Positions 46,402 through 55,374 of a stretch of DNA of 64,000 nt are shown one piece after another. Made by a program: the position numbers and the translations under genes. The notes under the pieces are model-generated. The model saw nothing but the letters and a program-made list of their open reading frames with translations. It ran no database searches and was not told where the DNA came from. Each line of letters opens with the position of its first letter. Positions within the stretch are counted from its first letter, which is position 1. The stretch comes from Marinitoga litoralis (GTDB taxonomy: Bacteria; Thermotogota; Thermotogae; Petrotogales; Petrotogaceae), in assembly GCF_016908145.1 (NCBI RefSeq), contig NZ_JAFBDI010000005.1, forward strand, positions 19,414 through 83,413, given 5' to 3'.

Positions 46402-46635
46402 ATGGCAGAAAAATTTAATTTACAAGAAAGATTTTTAAATTTATTAAGAACTAATAAGATTGAATGTAAAATTTATTTTGAAGGCGGTTTTCAAACAACT
46501 GGATATATTAAATCATTTGACAATTTTACTATTTTGTTAGAGAAAAAAGGACAACAATCATTAGTTTATAAACATGCAATAAAAATGATTGTTCCTGCAA
46601 AATATGTAAAAATATTCCAACAAGAAAATCAATAA
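46402..46635 (+). CDS. hfq: RNA chaperone Hfq
   Basis: Sm-like hexameric RNA chaperone for small-RNA regulation. The Sm1 region with YFEGGFQTTGYIKSFDNF and the Sm2 YKHAIK motif are present; 77 aa is typical of short Hfq proteins. A GGGGGAG site precedes the ATG. It lies 26 bases after miaA. Confidence 0.96.
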   Translation: MAEKFNLQERFLNLLRTNKIECKIYFEGGFQTTGYIKSFDNFTILLEKKGQQSLVYKHAIKMIVPAKYVKIFQQENQ

Positions 46636-46641
46636 ATAATA

Positions 46642-46670
46642 AATATCCAGAAGATGATCTTCTGGATATT
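46642..46670 (+). terminator. Long perfect hairpin after hfq
   Basis: 14-bp perfect inverted repeat AATATCCAGAAGAT/ATCTTCTGGATATT with a single central G, so the real loop is larger. It is not followed by a clear T run (ATATAATTT), so termination is uncertain. Confidence 0.55.
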
Positions 46671-46691
46671 ATATAATTTGGGAGGTTGATT

Positions 46692-47684
46692 ATGAAAAAA
46701 TTAATTTTAATTGTTGTTATTCTTTTAAGTATTAATTTTATTTTTTCTCAGAGGTTTTTACCTCCAGTTAAAGATTCATATCTAACATCTTCTTTTGGGG
46801 AATATAGAGATACCGGAGATAAAGCACATTTTCATTTGGGAATTGACTTTTCCTCTTTTTCGAGAATAGGATATCCTGTAAATGCTGCAGCTAATGGTTA
46901 TGTATACAAAATATGGGTAAATCACGAAGTATATGGTCATACAATTTTTATTTACCACCCAGATTATGATTTGATTACTGTATATGCACATTTAAATTCA
47001 TTTAATGGTATTGTAGCTGAAATTGCTGATTCTGTTATCAAAGAATTTGGGAATACTTTTGCAGAAATAAAATTCCCAGAAGATGAAATAAGAGTTTCAA
47101 AGGGTGAAGAAATTGCATATTCTGGAAAATCTGGTGAAGCAGAAGTACCTCATGTACATTTTGAAGTAAGAGAAATTAAAAAATCAGGAAATGAAGAAAT
47201 AGAAATTGTAAGAGATGCTTTAGAATTTGTAGATTATGTTGAAATGAGAACTAGACAATTAGAAGCATTAGAAATTAGATCAAATAATAGAACTTTTAAA
47301 TTATTAGAAGATCAAGTAACTGAAATTCCATTTAATACTTTACCTAAATTAGAAGTTAAAGCTGATGAAAAATTAGGAAATAATACAAAAATTATACCTA
47401 GAAAAGTTTCTTTACGTGTAAACGATGAATTAGTATATGAAATTGAATTTGATGCCATTAGAGTAGATGAAATGTATACTCCTAATTCAGTATTTGGTTA
47501 TGGATCAAATATTTTCACATATTGGTTAAAATTATATTCTTCATCTTTTATAACTCCTATTAAGGTTAATAGATGGAATGAAATTTCATTTAATTTAAAA
47601 GATAGAAATCCTGCTGAATTGATTTTAGAAGATATTTGGGGTACGGTAAAAGTATATAAACTTGTATTAGTAAAAGAAATGTAA
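46692..47684 (+). CDS. Secreted M23 (LytM-type) peptidase
   Basis: 330-aa exported protein with a signal peptide (about 1-20). The M23 domain keeps the zinc ligands in HLGIDF and HVHFE, as in active peptidoglycan endopeptidases. A C-terminal beta domain of about 150 residues follows. ATG 46692 sits 6-8 bases after GGGAGG; TTG 46686 overlaps it. Likely cell-wall hydrolase. Confidence 0.88.
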   Translation: MKKLILIVVILLSINFIFSQRFLPPVKDSYLTSSFGEYRDTGDKAHFHLGIDFSSFSRIGYPVNAAANGYVYKIWVNHEVYGHTIFIYHPDYDLITVYAHLNSFNGIVAEIADSVIKEFGNTFAEIKFPEDEIRVSKGEEIAYSGKSGEAEVPHVHFEVREIKKSGNEEIEIVRDALEFVDYVEMRTRQLEALEIRSNNRTFKLLEDQVTEIPFNTLPKLEVKADEKLGNNTKIIPRKVSLRVNDELVYEIEFDAIRVDEMYTPNSVFGYGSNIFTYWLKLYSSSFITPIKVNRWNEISFNLKDRNPAELILEDIWGTVKVYKLVLVKEM

Positions 47685-47746
47685 CTTAAAATACAATAGA
47701 TTTTATTTTAAAATTAATTTTTTATATGTGTATTGAGTTATATTTT

Positions 47747-47755
47747 TGGTATAAT
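47747..47755 (+). promoter_or_regulatory. Extended -10 promoter before metK
   Basis: TGGTATAAT followed by a leader of about 70 bases. No convincing -35 box is seen. The leader has no recognisable SAM riboswitch. Confidence 0.65.
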
Positions 47756-47833
47756 AATAACTTGGACATCAAGATAATAATAAATATAAAAAATGAATTA
47801 AAATAAAAAAATAATTTAAAGGAGGAAAAAACG

Positions 47834-49030
47834 TTGAAAAAAAGACTTTTCACAAGTGAAAGTGTTACAGAAGGACATCCAGATAAAGTAGCAGACCAAG
47901 TTTCTGATGCTATTTTAGATGCATTATTAGAAAAGGATCCATTTTCAAGGGTTGCTGTTGAAACATTAGTAACTACTGGTATAGCTATGGTTGCTGGTGA
48001 AATATCAACAAAAGCATACGTTGATATTCCAAAAATTGTTAGAGAAACAATATTAGAAATTGGATATACAAGAGCAAAATACGGTTTTGATGGTGAAACA
48101 TCAGGTGTTTTAGTTTCTATTGATGAACAATCACCTGATATAGCTATGGGTGTAGATAAAGCATTAGAAGCAAAAACTGGAGAAATTGCTGATGATGACC
48201 CATATGAAAAAATTGGTGCTGGTGACCAAGGTATAATGTTTGGTTATGCTACAAATGAAACACCAGAAATGATGCCATTACCAATTGTTTTAGCTCACAA
48301 ATTAGCATATAGATTAACTGAAGTTAGAAAAAATGGTACATTAAACTTCTTAAGACCTGACGGTAAAACACAAGTAACTGTAGAATATGATGAAAATGGA
48401 AAACCTGTTGAAGTAGAAACAGTATTAATTTCTACACAACATGAACCTGATGTTACTATAGAAGAAATTAGAGAAGCTTTAATTGAACATGTAATAAAAC
48501 CAATTATTCCAGAAGAATACTTAACAGAAAATACAAGAATTTTAGTAAACCCAACAGGTAGATTTGTATTAGGTGGTCCTCATGCTGATACAGGTTTAAC
48601 TGGAAGAAAAATAATAGTTGATACATATGGTGGATGGGTTCCACACGGAGGAGGAGCTTTCTCTGGTAAAGACCCAACAAAAGTTGATAGATCAGCTCAT
48701 TATATGGCTAGATACGTTGCAAAAAATATAGTAGCTGCTGGTTTAGCTGATGAAGTTATGATTCAATTAGGATATGCTATTGGTGTTGCTAGACCTGTAT
48801 CTATCTTAATTGATACAAAAGGTACAGCTAAAGTTGATGAAGAAAAATTATTCAAAGTAGTAACTGAAATGTTTGACTTTAGACCTGGTGCAATAATTAA
48901 AAACTTAGACTTATTAAAACCTATGTATAAGAAAACTGCTGCTTATGGTCATTTTGGAAGAACAGATGTTGAATTCCCATGGGAAAGAACAGATAAAGTT
49001 AATGAATTAAGAGCAGCTTTTGGATTATAA
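47834..49030 (+). CDS. metK: S-adenosylmethionine synthetase
   Basis: Makes SAM from methionine and ATP. The motifs [22 protein letters not shown] and [17 protein letters not shown] are diagnostic; 398 aa is typical. The TTG at 47834 with GGAGG upstream is the best start. It supplies cofactor for the many methyltransferases and the radical SAM enzyme nearby. Confidence 0.97.
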   Translation: MKKRLFTSESVTEGHPDKVADQVSDAILDALLEKDPFSRVAVETLVTTGIAMVAGEISTKAYVDIPKIVRETILEIGYTRAKYGFDGETSGVLVSIDEQSPDIAMGVDKALEAKTGEIADDDPYEKIGAGDQGIMFGYATNETPEMMPLPIVLAHKLAYRLTEVRKNGTLNFLRPDGKTQVTVEYDENGKPVEVETVLISTQHEPDVTIEEIREALIEHVIKPIIPEEYLTENTRILVNPTGRFVLGGPHADTGLTGRKIIVDTYGGWVPHGGGAFSGKDPTKVDRSAHYMARYVAKNIVAAGLADEVMIQLGYAIGVARPVSILIDTKGTAKVDEEKLFKVVTEMFDFRPGAIIKNLDLLKPMYKKTAAYGHFGRTDVEFPWERTDKVNELRAAFGL

Positions 49031-49065
49031 TCAATAATATAAAGATATAAAGGGAGGAATAAAAA

Positions 49066-49344
49066 GTGCCTAATGTAAAATCTGCTAAAAAAAGAGTAAG
49101 ACAAACTGCTAAAAGAAGATTAAGAAACAAAAGTTATAAGACTAGAGTAAAAAATTCAGTTAAAAAAGTTTTAGCTGCTATTGAAGCAAAAGAAGAAAAA
49201 GAAGTAGTAAATGAATTATTAAGCTCAGCATTTTCTGTAATTGATAAAGCTGCGAAGAAAGGCGTTATTCACAGAAATAATGCAGATAGAAAAAAATCAA
49301 AATTAACAAAAAGAGTAAAAGAATATTTAGGCGAAGAAGCTTAA
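49066..49344 (+). CDS. rpsT: 30S ribosomal protein S20
   Basis: Small basic protein that binds 16S rRNA early in 30S assembly. The N-terminal [13 protein letters not shown] and the lysine/arginine-rich helices are typical; 92 aa. The GTG start follows a GGGAGG site. A strong terminator comes directly after. Confidence 0.96.
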   Translation: MPNVKSAKKRVRQTAKRRLRNKSYKTRVKNSVKKVLAAIEAKEEKEVVNELLSSAFSVIDKAAKKGVIHRNNADRKKSKLTKRVKEYLGEEA

Positions 49345-49349
49345 TATAG

Positions 49350-49373
49350 AATTCCCGGCAAAAGCCGGGAATT
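49350..49373 (+). terminator. Terminator of rpsT
   Basis: 10-bp stem AATTCCCGGC/GCCGGGAATT with AAAA loop and a following T run. Confidence 0.92.
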
Positions 49374-49401
49374 TTTAAATTAATGTTTAAGGAGGAGTTC
49401 T

Positions 49402-50349
49402 ATGCATGAAAAAATAGGGGTATTAAAATATTTTTTAAAACCCCAGAATTTTGATAGTTATCCTTTAAAATGGAATGAGATTTTTGGAAATAAAAGAAAA
49501 ATATATGTTGAAATAGGTTTTGGTAGTGGAGAATATATGGCTGCACTTGCAAAAGAAAATCCCGATATTAATTTTGTTGGTTTTGAAACTTCTCTTACAG
49601 CATTGTATAAAGCGCAAGTTAATTTCTATAAAAACAATGTAAGAAATGCTAGAGTTATTCAGGGAGATGCTAGACTATTAATTAGAGAATTATTTCCATC
49701 TAATTCTATTTCAAAATTAATAGTTAACTTTCCATGTCCTTGGCCAAAAGAAAGACATAAAAATAGAAGAATATTTATAGAATCATTTATTAAAACCTTA
49801 GCTGATGTTTTAAAAAAAGGTGGAACTATTGAATTAGCTACAGATGTTGATTGGTATGCTCAAGAAGTTTATGAAACTTTTAATAATTCCGAATTTTTTG
49901 AAGCACAAGAAGTTATAGAAAACTTTAATAGACCAGTTAAAACCAAATATGAATTAAAATGGGATAAAGAAGGAAGAAATAAATATTTGTTTATTGCAAA
50001 AAAAGTTAAAGATTATAAAGTTAAAAGAGTTTTGGAAGGAGTGAGCGAATTGCCACATAAATCAATAAAAAATGTTGATATTGAAAAATTAAAATCTTTA
50101 AAGGATCAACATATAAAAAATGAAAATTTATCATTCACTGTAAGTTCTATATATGAAGATTTATCAAATGATAGATATTTGTTAAAGGTTGTTTCTACAG
50201 ATGATGATTTTATGCAACAATATTATGTGTCTATATATAAAAAAACAAATGATTGGCTCGTAAAATTAGACTCAACTACAATACCATATAGAACACCTTC
50301 TGTTAAATATACAGTTTATAAAATAGCGGAGTTAGTGGAAAGTGATTAA
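49402..50349 (+). CDS. trmB: tRNA (guanine-46-N7)-methyltransferase
   Basis: TrmB adds the 7-methyl group to G46 of tRNA. The SAM motif VEIGFGSGEYM and the catalytic region NFPCPWPKERHKNRR are clear. At 315 aa it has a C-terminal extension of about 100 residues beyond the usual enzyme, as in Thermotoga homologues. AGGAGG precedes ATG 49402. Its stop overlaps the start of the DUF3795 remnant. Confidence 0.95.
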   Translation: MHEKIGVLKYFLKPQNFDSYPLKWNEIFGNKRKIYVEIGFGSGEYMAALAKENPDINFVGFETSLTALYKAQVNFYKNNVRNARVIQGDARLLIRELFPSNSISKLIVNFPCPWPKERHKNRRIFIESFIKTLADVLKKGGTIELATDVDWYAQEVYETFNNSEFFEAQEVIENFNRPVKTKYELKWDKEGRNKYLFIAKKVKDYKVKRVLEGVSELPHKSIKNVDIEKLKSLKDQHIKNENLSFTVSSIYEDLSNDRYLLKVVSTDDDFMQQYYVSIYKKTNDWLVKLDSTTIPYRTPSVKYTVYKIAELVESD

Positions 50350-50554
50350 TTCATATTGCGGTTTTGATTAATGTCCTATATATATTGCTACAGTAAATAA
50401 TGATTTTGAACTAAAAAAAGAAATTGTTAAAAAATACAATACTTCAGATAATCCTCTTACTATTGAGGACATAAATTGTTTAGGATGCACAAATACTGAA
50501 ATATTGTATAAGTACTGTTATGAATGTACAATAAGAAAAAATAGAGACGGCTGA
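50342..50554 (+). pseudogene. DUF3795 protein remnant with in-frame stop
   Basis: Reading from GTG 50342 gives INSYCGFD, a TAA at 50369, then CPIYIATVNND, EDINCLGC, YKYCYECTIRK and a stop at 50552. This is the cysteine pattern of DUF3795 proteins (CGLDC..CP..IAT, DGC, C..C.IR). The region around the TAA has lost codons and the C-terminus is cut by a terminator. It is a decayed gene overlapping the end of trmB by 8 bases. Confidence 0.75.
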
Positions 50555-50562
50555 ACCGTCTC
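50544..50562. terminator. Terminator between DUF3795 remnant and MFS gene
   Basis: Stem GAGACGG/CCGTCTC with CTGAA loop, between converging genes; overlaps the ends of both. Confidence 0.8.
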
Positions 50563-51695
50563 TATATTTCTTCTATTTCATTGTATTTTTTTCTAAAATT
50601 AAATAAGAATACAGTTGAAGCTAAACTTATTAAAGATAAAACTAACATAAAGAAATTCATTCCATCCATTGAATAAAATATAGATAAATATGGTCCAAAG
50701 AAATTACCACTTATTCTAAATGCTGAAAATACTGCCATACCTTTTTCTTCAAATCCTACTGATAAATATGATGCATATTCACTACTCATTGTTAATGATA
50801 GTCCTAAGAATAATCCAGATATAATTATTAACATTAAAAATAAATACATCGAAATTGAACTAGCAAACATTGATAAAATTAATGTTGCAAATGATGCTAA
50901 TGGTATCCAGATTTTTACCCCATTAACTTTATGTTTTAATAAATTTCCTATCATTAAAGATAATGCAAAAATGGATATATATATTTTTCCAAATACTGGA
51001 TTATTAACATATTTTTCTATAAACAATGGCATTGTTGCTTGGAAACCAACTATTACCGCTAATGTAAATATTCCAAAAAATGCTGCTAAGAATATTCTTG
51101 GTGAAAATTTAGTTACTTGTTTTTTTACTTTTTCTGGATGTATTTCAATAACAGGTAATTGCTTATACAATATCAATGTAGCTATAAAAAGTATAATACC
51201 CACTGTCATTAATATATACTGTGACATGTATATAAAACCAGTTCCTATCACTAAAGGCCCCATAACTGCTCCAAAACTTGCTAAAAATTCTACTAATCCA
51301 AAATATTTTGTTTGTTCTTTTGCTGATAAATTTGATTTTGATATTACTGTTAATGCATTCGAAAATAATGCAGAGTCAGCTATACCTTGTATCGCACGAA
51401 ATACAATTGCTAACATAGGTAATTTTAATGACATTCCAGATAAATACAATGCTGTACTCCATAATGCCATTGAGTATAAGAAAGTTTTACTTTCACCTTT
51501 TTGTTCTAATATTTTTCCCCAATATGATCCAAATAATATAGATACTAATGGTGTAATTCCAATAAAAGTACTTGCTAATAATGTTGACCCAAATATTTCT
51601 GCTAATTGTGGAAAAGACGATGCAATTCCAACTTGTACAAAAACTTGTAAGAATGGCAATGCTAATATAAATTTTAAATTATTATTTTTCAACAA
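50562..51695 (-). CDS. MFS transporter
   Basis: 377-aa major facilitator with about 12 membrane helices and basic cytoplasmic loops (after helix 2: GSYWGKILEQKGE, the MFS loop pattern). Substrate unknown; drug or sugar efflux is common for this size. The start is one of two adjacent TTG codons behind GGAGGG. It is monocistronic. Confidence 0.88.
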   Translation of the reverse strand: MLKNNNLKFILALPFLQVFVQVGIASSFPQLAEIFGSTLLASTFIGITPLVSILFGSYWGKILEQKGESKTFLYSMALWSTALYLSGMSLKLPMLAIVFRAIQGIADSALFSNALTVISKSNLSAKEQTKYFGLVEFLASFGAVMGPLVIGTGFIYMSQYILMTVGIILFIATLILYKQLPVIEIHPEKVKKQVTKFSPRIFLAAFFGIFTLAVIVGFQATMPLFIEKYVNNPVFGKIYISIFALSLMIGNLLKHKVNGVKIWIPLASFATLILSMFASSISMYLFLMLIIISGLFLGLSLTMSSEYASYLSVGFEEKGMAVFSAFRISGNFFGPYLSIFYSMDGMNFFMLVLSLISLASTVFLFNFRKKYNEIEEI

Positions 51696-52288
51696 TATCC
51701 CTCCTGTTTTTATCTTATATAGCCATTATACTTTATATTATTTATATTAAATAGACTAGTATATAGTTTACTCAAATATTAATTATTTGATAATAATTGT
51801 CTCTAAAATCCTTTTTAAATCAAAGTTTAATCATTCTGTAAATATATATGTTATAATATTGTTGATAACTATCCATTTTTGTTTATAATTATCAAATTTG
51901 TTTATAGTTTTCAACAATTGTTAATTACTAAAATGTTTTTATATATTGAGTTTTAGAAGTTAACAACAAAAAATGTTGGTAACTATATAAAAAGTTGATA
52001 ATTATTTTCAACAATTTCAAAGTTGATAATTTTCATTATAAACCTAAATAACAACTTTCAACGTTTATAGTTTATAAATTATAAACCAAATAGAATTTAA
52101 TAACATTTAAATATAAAACATATGTTCTACTTTTTTCGTTATTAAATTTATCAACATTATAATTATATTTTTTATTCAAAGTTTTCAACATAACATAAGT
52201 ATTATGAGTAAATGGTTTTAGAAGTTATAAACAAACAACATCACTATAGCACCTATACCTATATAATATATATATAAGGAGAGAAAAA
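51696..52288. other. 593-base non-coding region with DnaA-box-like 9-mers and palindromes
   Basis: No gene is seen. The region is extremely AT-rich and holds many TTATCAACA-type 9-mers (exact at 51860-51868 reverse and 52148-52156 forward; one-mismatch copies at 51908, 51960, 51974, 51993, 52005, 52021, 52182), a palindrome GTTTATAA-A-TTATAAAC at 52070-52086, and a direct repeat TTTTAGAAGTTA at 51951 and 52216. It separates divergent genes and may be a DnaA-binding locus, a replication origin or only regulatory DNA. Confidence 0.5.
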
Positions 52289-53524
52289 ATGAAAAGAATA
52301 TTGTTGTTAATTTTAATAATCATAATATCGTTATTTTTAGTAGATATATTAATGGTATATATATCTACTAATATTGAATATAAAAATATTAAAATTGAAA
52401 AAGAAGATAAATTTATAGATGAAGTATTAAACATTTCTAATGAAGAAATTGAAAAAGAATTAGTTAATACATGGTATAATGTAATTACTGATGGAAAAAG
52501 TATTATTTTAAAAGATATATTATATATAAACAAGAATATTTATGCTTTTGGAATAAATGAAAAAGAAAATAAAAATATTATTATTATAAAACTAGATAAT
52601 GATGGAAATATTTTATTTCAAAAAGAAATAAAGGTATCTTCTTCAACCAATATATATAGTGTAGAAAATATTAATAACAATTTTTATATATTAGGTATTC
52701 AAGAAAATAAACCTATTATATATGTTATAAACTATTATGGAGAATTATTAAAATCAAGAAAATTTGAAAATTATGGAGAATTTTTTAAGATTATAAAAGA
52801 TGATTATGAAAGCATATATGTGTTGGGTTATATTAAAGATGATAATAAAAAAATAGGAGTTTTAATGGAAATAAATAAAGATTTAGATATTTTAAATGAA
52901 TTTAAGGTCAATTGGTATAATAATGAAGAGATATATGATTTAATTTCAGATAAAAACTATATATATTTATTAGGAAATACTAATTCAACAGCTAATAATA
53001 ATTACAATATTTTTGTCATTAAATTAAATAAACTAAATTATAATGATTATACTATACAAAAATATGGAACTGATATATTAAATGAAATTGGATATTCATT
53101 ATTATATGACGAAAATAATTTTTATATTGTTGGATATAGTTCAACGATTAATAATTTCCCGTGGAAGTTATTAATTATTAAAACAGATAATAATTTAAAT
53201 GAAATTCAAAGAAAAGATTATTTATTAAAAAAATCAGCAAGAGGTTTATCTGCAAATGTTTCTCGAAATAATTTAATTATATCTGGATATTCATTAGAGC
53301 AAAATAATGATTTTGATGGTTTTATTAGTATTGTAAATAAAACTGATTTAATCAATATTAAAGATATATATTATGGAAAAGAATTTGATGAAAGATTATT
53401 AAAATCAAAAATTATAAGCAATAATGTTATTGTTTCAGTTGGTTATCAAAAAAATAATGAAATAATTTCTGGTATAATATTATATACAGATATAGATGGA
53501 AACTTAAAAGGATTTATTAAATAA
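52289..53524 (+). CDS. Membrane-anchored propeller-like protein, unknown function
   Basis: 411-aa protein: one N-terminal helix (about 3-23), a short linker, then repeating beta units of about 45-50 residues with patterns like YAFGINE, YILGIQE, YVLGYIK, YLLGNTN, YIVGYSS and ISGYSLE. This suggests an extracytoplasmic beta-propeller of SBBP or delta-60-like repeats. A GGAGAG site precedes the ATG. It lies 16 bases before an HD-GYP gene and may feed it a signal (inference). Confidence 0.72.
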   Translation: MKRILLLILIIIISLFLVDILMVYISTNIEYKNIKIEKEDKFIDEVLNISNEEIEKELVNTWYNVITDGKSIILKDILYINKNIYAFGINEKENKNIIIIKLDNDGNILFQKEIKVSSSTNIYSVENINNNFYILGIQENKPIIYVINYYGELLKSRKFENYGEFFKIIKDDYESIYVLGYIKDDNKKIGVLMEINKDLDILNEFKVNWYNNEEIYDLISDKNYIYLLGNTNSTANNNYNIFVIKLNKLNYNDYTIQKYGTDILNEIGYSLLYDENNFYIVGYSSTINNFPWKLLIIKTDNNLNEIQRKDYLLKKSARGLSANVSRNNLIISGYSLEQNNDFDGFISIVNKTDLINIKDIYYGKEFDERLLKSKIISNNVIVSVGYQKNNEIISGIILYTDIDGNLKGFIK

Positions 53525-53539
53525 CAATGGAGGGATTCG

Positions 53540-55288
53540 ATGAAAAAAGAACATATATCTTTGTATAAGTTGTTATCTAATAGTGTAATGAAAATAGTTA
53601 TTTTAGGAATTTTGTCTGTTTTAATAGTTCTATCTATATTTAATTATTTTAATATTAGAAATATTGAGAAAACTTTAAAAAGTAATATTGATGGGTTAAT
53701 AAAAATAGCATTTAATTCTATGTATAATACATTGTATGATTTTGATGAAAGATTCTATAAATCATTAGATAAGTTGATGCTAGACTTAAAAGAAAGACCA
53801 GTTGATGATTATGAATTAATAAAAATATTTTCTTCAATGTCTGTTATGATGGGAGAAACATATGATACAAAAATGATTGATATTAATAATTTAGATCAAG
53901 AAGTTAGAAATAAAATAATCAATTTAAATGATTATAGTTATTATGTTATTGTAGACATGCACCCAAAAATGATAACAAGATATATATATATAAAAACTGA
54001 AAATGATTATTTTTTAATTGAATCAATGTTACCTACAAATAGAATTATTAAAACTATTAATAACTTAACAACATTAAAAGACACATATGAGTTCATAACT
54101 GATATAAATATTTGTACTCATGATTTTGAAAGTTTAGCATCATCATATGAATTAAATGAACTTGATACTACTAATTTAATGAAAGTTTTTGCTAATGGTG
54201 AACCTATAGTATTAGAGAAAAATGGCAAGTTTACATATTATAGCACCTGGAAATATGAAGATGAAAAAACATATTTTCATCCTATAGGAATTATATTAAA
54301 AATGGATTTTGGAGTATATAGAAATAGTATTATATATAACATTTTAGGTATGTTTGTAGCATTATTATTTATTATATATATTATATCTAAAAAGGTTCAT
54401 ATGCTTTCAAAACAAATATCTACCCCTTTCGAAAAAATGATTGATAACATGAAGAATTTTCAAAAAACTAGATATTTAGAGTTTGATAAAATATTTGATC
54501 ATTGTAATATAAAGGAAATTAATGAATTAATGACAGAATATCAGAAAATGACAGAAGACATTGTTTCTTCTTTTGAAGAGATTAATACAATGAATGAAGA
54601 ATTAGAAGAATCATACAGGGAAATAGAAAGCATAAATAATGAATTAGAAGAGGCATATATTAACTTTAGCACGCAATTAGCAATGATTTCTGAAGGATAT
54701 GATGAAAATACAGGTAATCATGTAAATAGAGTAGGAGAGTTATCTGCATTTATTGCTGAAAAATTAGGTGTTATGGATGAAAATATTGAAAAAATTAGAC
54801 ATTATGCACCTTTACATGATATTGGAAAGATAATGGTTCCAAAAGAAATATTAACAAAGAAAGGAAGATTAACAAAAGAAGAATTTGAAATTATGAAAAA
54901 ACATACATTATATGGTGCAACATTAATTGGTGATTCGCCTCAATTTGAAATTGCTAAAAATATAGCATTATATCATCATGAGAAATATAACGGAAAAGGT
55001 TATCCATTTGGATTGAAAGGTGAAGATATACCACTATGTGCAACAATAGTTAGTGTTGTTGATGTATATGATGCTTTACGTTCAGAAAGACCATATAAAC
55101 CTGCATTTACGCACGAAAAAGCTATGGATATAATTTTAAATGGAGATGATAGAACTAATCCTGATGATTTTAATCCAGAAGTTTTAAAAATAATTAAAGA
55201 ATATGAATATGAAATAAAAGAATTATGGGAAAAAATAAAAGAAGATAGTTCAAAATTGAAAAAGATATTAGATATAGAAAAGGAATAA
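53540..55288 (+). CDS. Membrane HD-GYP phosphodiesterase
   Basis: 582-aa protein: helix 1 (about 12-36), extracytoplasmic sensor region (about 37-265), helix 2 (about 268-288), HAMP-like/coiled-coil part (about 295-385), HD-GYP domain with NHVNRVG, LHDIGKIMVP and HHEKYNGKGYP. It should hydrolyse c-di-GMP or a related dinucleotide. GGAGGG precedes the ATG. A terminator follows. Confidence 0.92.
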   Translation: MKKEHISLYKLLSNSVMKIVILGILSVLIVLSIFNYFNIRNIEKTLKSNIDGLIKIAFNSMYNTLYDFDERFYKSLDKLMLDLKERPVDDYELIKIFSSMSVMMGETYDTKMIDINNLDQEVRNKIINLNDYSYYVIVDMHPKMITRYIYIKTENDYFLIESMLPTNRIIKTINNLTTLKDTYEFITDINICTHDFESLASSYELNELDTTNLMKVFANGEPIVLEKNGKFTYYSTWKYEDEKTYFHPIGIILKMDFGVYRNSIIYNILGMFVALLFIIYIISKKVHMLSKQISTPFEKMIDNMKNFQKTRYLEFDKIFDHCNIKEINELMTEYQKMTEDIVSSFEEINTMNEELEESYREIESINNELEEAYINFSTQLAMISEGYDENTGNHVNRVGELSAFIAEKLGVMDENIEKIRHYAPLHDIGKIMVPKEILTKKGRLTKEEFEIMKKHTLYGATLIGDSPQFEIAKNIALYHHEKYNGKGYPFGLKGEDIPLCATIVSVVDVYDALRSERPYKPAFTHEKAMDIILNGDDRTNPDDFNPEVLKIIKEYEYEIKELWEKIKEDSSKLKKILDIEKE

Positions 55289-55291
55289 TTT

Positions 55292-55315
55292 AAATCCGCT
55301 TTTAGAAGCGGATTT
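55292..55315 (+). terminator. Terminator after HD-GYP gene
   Basis: Stem AAATCCGCTT/AAGCGGATTT with TTAG loop and T7 run. Confidence 0.92.
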
Positions 55316-55346
55316 TTTTATATTGACATTTCAAAAAAATAATATA

Positions 55347-55355
55347 TGGTATAAT
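55347..55355 (+). promoter_or_regulatory. Extended -10 promoter of the AAA-ATPase-like gene
   Basis: TGGTATAAT, with a TTGACA at 55323-55328 but a 21-base spacer, too long for normal -35 use, so the extended -10 probably carries recognition. Confidence 0.65.
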
Positions 55356-55374
55356 TGAATTGGAGGTGGAATCG

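Noticed and set aside
47685..47833. A possible SAM riboswitch before metK
   Set aside because: The 149-base gap is almost pure A/T with no stable stems or known SAM-box cores; only a promoter is visible.
50369..50371. The in-frame stop of the DUF3795 frame as a recoded codon
   Set aside because: It is TAA, not the TGA used for selenocysteine, and neighbouring codons are also missing; decay explains it better.
51696..52288. Plasmid-type iteron origin
   Set aside because: The 9-mers are irregularly spaced and in both orientations, and no replication initiator gene is adjacent.
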